Below are positions 62,127 through 64,000 of a stretch of 64,000 bases of DNA, in pieces (within the stretch, counting starts at the first letter, position 1; the number at the start of each line of letters is the position of its first letter). Below the pieces are notes generated by a model, which was not told the DNA's origin, ran no database searches, and saw nothing but the letters and a program-made list of their open reading frames with translations. Origin of the DNA: Gemmatimonadaceae bacterium (lineage in GTDB: Bacteria > Gemmatimonadota > Gemmatimonadetes > Gemmatimonadales > Gemmatimonadaceae); contig JADLCY010000015.1 of the NCBI GenBank assembly GCA_020846935.1, forward strand, positions 124,001-188,000, in the 5' to 3' direction. Both the position numbers and the translations under genes were made by a program.

Positions 62127-62618
62127 CTAGCGTCGCCCGGGCCGCGTGCGTCGCACGACGAACGCCACACGCGCGCCGCCACCCAGCGCCAGCTCGACGG
62201 CGGGAATGACCGCCCCGTGCGGCCGGCCCTCGATCCCAGCGCCGACGAAGACCGCCGGTTTGACGTGGCGCGACCCGTCGTCGACGGTGCTGATGCCCGA
62301 GAGGCCGTAGACACCCCGCGGCGACTCGCGGAATGGGTCGAGGAGAAAACGCACGACGACGTCCGCGCGCCAGGTTGCGACGGTGCGCCCATCTCGCTGA
62401 GTGGCTCCCGTGGCCGCCACGAGCCCCCAGCGGAGATACGTCCCGGCCGCTGCGTTCACGCCGACGCCTGCCTGCACGCTCGTGTGCCGCGAAACGATCG
62501 CCTCGAGCCGAAGCTCCGGGCGCGGTCCAGCCGCCCGCTGCGCGCGCGCCAATGGTGCGACACCGACAAGGAGCCCAAACGCGAGCGCCCACGCGCCGCG
62601 CGCGCGACCGCTGATCAC
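62127..62618 (-). CDS. small exported protein, possible outer-membrane barrel
   Basis: A 163-residue exported protein: signal peptide ending ARA|Q near residue 26, then alternating hydrophobic strands (TSVQAGVGVNAAAGTYLRWG, ADVVVRFLLDPFRES, VKPAVFVGAGIEG, AVELALGGGARVAFVVRRT). The pattern suggests a small beta-barrel of eight or so strands. The ATG overlaps the stop of the CDP-alcohol phosphatidyltransferase gene (ATGA), linking it to membrane lipid synthesis. No known family is recognised. Confidence 0.65.
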   Translation of the reverse strand: MISGRARGAWALAFGLLVGVAPLARAQRAAGPRPELRLEAIVSRHTSVQAGVGVNAAAGTYLRWGLVAATGATQRDGRTVATWRADVVVRFLLDPFRESPRGVYGLSGISTVDDGSRHVKPAVFVGAGIEGRPHGAVIPAVELALGGGARVAFVVRRTRPGRR

Positions 62619-63148
62619 GCCGGTGTGCGGCTGCGCTCCCTCCAGAGGAGCAAGGTGTAGTCGATGACGGCGATCACGGCCGTGACGGCGACGACGATGA
62701 TGAGCGAGGGCACGAGGTCAGGTCGAATCAGCACGGCGATCAACGTCGCGAGCTGCAGCGCGGTCACGAGCTTGCCGGCGGCGCGAGCCCGGAACGTGAT
62801 GGGCCGAAGCCATGATACGCTTTTCGCGACGAGGAACCCGATAGCGGTCATGACGTCGCGAAAGATGAGCACGACATACTGCACGGTGGTGAGCTGTCGT
62901 TCGACGAGAAACACGCAGACCGCGGCGAAGACAAAGATGCGGTCGGTGATGGGGTCGAGCAGGGCACCCCAGCGCGTGGTGGCGTTGGCTCGGCGCGCGA
63001 GCCAGCCGTCGAGCACGTCGGTGGCGGCGGCGAGGAGGAGCACGAGGAGGCGTTGCGCGGGATCCCCGATGACGACGAACGCCGCGGCCAGACCAAGGCG
63101 CGAGAGCGACAGCACGTTGGGGGCAGTGATGAACGTGTCGCGGCTCAT
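62615..63148 (-). CDS. CDP-alcohol phosphatidyltransferase family protein
   Basis: A 177-residue integral membrane enzyme with about five helices. The CDP-OH-P motif is complete: Asp 44, DG 47-48, AR 51-52, Gly 61, Asp 65 and Asp 69 (TDVLDGWLARR, then WGALLDPITD). Its size fits PgsA (phosphatidylglycerophosphate synthase) or a relative; the exact alcohol acceptor is not clear. It is coupled to the exported protein gene by an ATGA overlap. The start at 63148 is chosen because the upstream residues are Arg-rich and unlike the family. Confidence 0.9.
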   Translation of the reverse strand: MSRDTFITAPNVLSLSRLGLAAAFVVIGDPAQRLLVLLLAAATDVLDGWLARRANATTRWGALLDPITDRIFVFAAVCVFLVERQLTTVQYVVLIFRDVMTAIGFLVAKSVSWLRPITFRARAAGKLVTALQLATLIAVLIRPDLVPSLIIVVAVTAVIAVIDYTLLLWRERSRTPA

Positions 63149-63285
63149 GGGCGAAAGGTACCCGCGATGAGCGCCGGCACGAAGCCGGCGGCGCTTGTGC
63201 GCACGGGCGGCGCGATTGGAGATTGAGCCTCGAACGCGGCGCACTGACGCCGAGACCCTCGAGTCCACCCCGAACCCTTCGCGCC

Positions 63286-64000
63286 GTGTGGGATGTGCCG
63301 CGGGACGCCGCCACGCTGGCGTACGCCGCGCTCTCGGTGTTCGTCCTGCTGTGGGACGTCTTGCTCGCCGGACAGATTGCGCAGGCCCGACGTCAGGCGC
63401 GCGACTTCCTGGCGTTGACGGCCCTGTGCGGGCTATTCGTTGCCCCGGCCGCGCTCATCGCGCTCGCGGCGCCCTCGGCGTGGACCGGCGGGCCGGTGGC
63501 GTTGGTGACCTGGGTGTGGCCGGCTACGCTGGCCCTCTTCACGGCCCAGAGCCTGCTTGCGGTGACGCGGCGACTCGTCACTTCCCTCATCAGCGTCCCG
63601 ATCCTCGCCTTCAACCTGCTGCTGTTCCTCGCCGCGGCAGCGCGCTACGCCACCACCACGTGGCCCGGGGCGCCGGCGGCGCTGCTCGGCATCGAGGCAG
63701 CCCACACGAGCGTGATGGGCCTGGTGTGGAACGCGAGCGCACTGTGGTCGCCGATCGTGGTGCAGCTTCCGCTCCTCGCACCAGCGTATCCGGCGCGCTG
63801 GCGGGTGAGCAAGACGCTGCGTGCCACCCTGGCAATCGGCGCCACGGCATGGTCGCTCCTCATGCTCGCCGAGTATCCATCCGGGGTGCGGGCCGTGTCG
63901 ACTTTCGCGGCGCTGACCAACGAGCCGCTGCAGGAACGACCGCGAGGCGACCTCGCCCTCGGCGTGCGCATCCTTCCGGACCTGCGCGGGCCCCCGCCCG
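63286..64000 (+). CDS. polytopic membrane protein, truncated by the right window edge
   Basis: An open frame without a stop from a GTG at 63286 to the end of the window (about 238 residues so far). A TTG at 63223 is an alternative start; neither has a good ribosome-binding site. At least six hydrophobic helices are visible, for example AYAALSVFVLLWDVLLAG, FLALTALCGLFVAPAALIALA, LAFNLLLFLAAAARY and ATLAIGATAWSLLMLAEY. The last part (DLALGVRILPDLRGPPP) may begin an extracytoplasmic domain. No family is recognised from the visible part. It diverges from the phosphatidyltransferase gene. Confidence 0.7.
   Translation, partial: MWDVPRDAATLAYAALSVFVLLWDVLLAGQIAQARRQARDFLALTALCGLFVAPAALIALAAPSAWTGGPVALVTWVWPATLALFTAQSLLAVTRRLVTSLISVPILAFNLLLFLAAAARYATTTWPGAPAALLGIEAAHTSVMGLVWNASALWSPIVVQLPLLAPAYPARWRVSKTLRATLAIGATAWSLLMLAEYPSGVRAVSTFAALTNEPLQERPRGDLALGVRILPDLRGPPP

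Overview
The window looks like a chromosomal segment of a Gemmatimonadota bacterium, or a close relative in the Fibrobacteres-Chlorobi-Bacteroidota direction. I infer this from the high GC content (about two thirds by eye), the double-membrane envelope genes (lptFG, mlaED), Oar-like TonB-dependent receptors with carboxypeptidase-like N-domains, a DUF5916 barrel protein, a SprA/Sov homologue outside a typical Bacteroidota base composition, and type IV pilus ATPases. No rRNA, tRNA, CRISPR array, insertion sequence or phage gene was seen. Genes are densely packed, and many operons use ATGA, GTGA or TGATG overlaps.

Layout. 0.1-1.9 kb: a secreted beta-propeller-like protein and a small Cys-rich protein, behind a promoter whose spacer holds an 11-C tract. 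1.9-4.6 kb: DUF5916 outer-membrane protein. 5.0-10.1 kb: pilC, pilT, and a reading frame that runs without a stop from a ComEA-like DNA-binding domain into PilB, followed by a clear terminator. 10.2-12.7 kb: MASE1 sensor kinase. 12.7-19.7 kb: sprA translationally coupled to a glutaminyl-cyclase-like M28 lipoprotein. 19.8-24.5 kb: lptF-lptG-mlaE-mlaD, all overlapping. 24.7-30.1 kb: Ig-like lipoprotein and an Oar-like receptor. 30.3-36.7 kb: two APC permeases around a COX2-TM-like protein and cyoE, then an M24 peptidase and a possible V4R-like protein. 36.8-41.9 kb: DUF92 protein and a coupled five-gene set (FAD oxidoreductase, flavin reductase, methyltransferase, SRPBCC, ketosynthase) that looks like a small polyketide or lipid-quinone pathway. 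42-43.5 kb: aquaporin and pyrophosphatase. 43.9-56.4 kb: a sugar-utilisation locus (ABC importer, GH1, GH144-like enzyme, TonB receptor, LacI regulator, two LacI-type operators), interrupted by an AT-richer M57 protease gene carrying an in-frame amber codon. 56.4-64 kb: STAS protein, acetyl-CoA synthetase, DsbA-like oxidoreductase, alpha/beta hydrolase with an Asp nucleophile, a CDP-alcohol phosphatidyltransferase, and a membrane protein running off the right edge.

The most interesting system is the envelope/secretion block. SprA is the outer-membrane translocon of the type IX secretion system. Its gene is coupled to a glutaminyl cyclase homologue, and six of seven predicted signal-peptidase-I substrates in this window would expose Gln at the mature N-terminus. 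This matches the Bacteroidota 'Q-rule' and suggests that N-terminal pyroglutamate formation also operates in this lineage. Other points worth following are the possible phase-variable promoter, the ComEA-PilB continuous frame, the amber-interrupted protease, and the strong tendency of the rare Leu codon TTA to be followed by a Gly codon.
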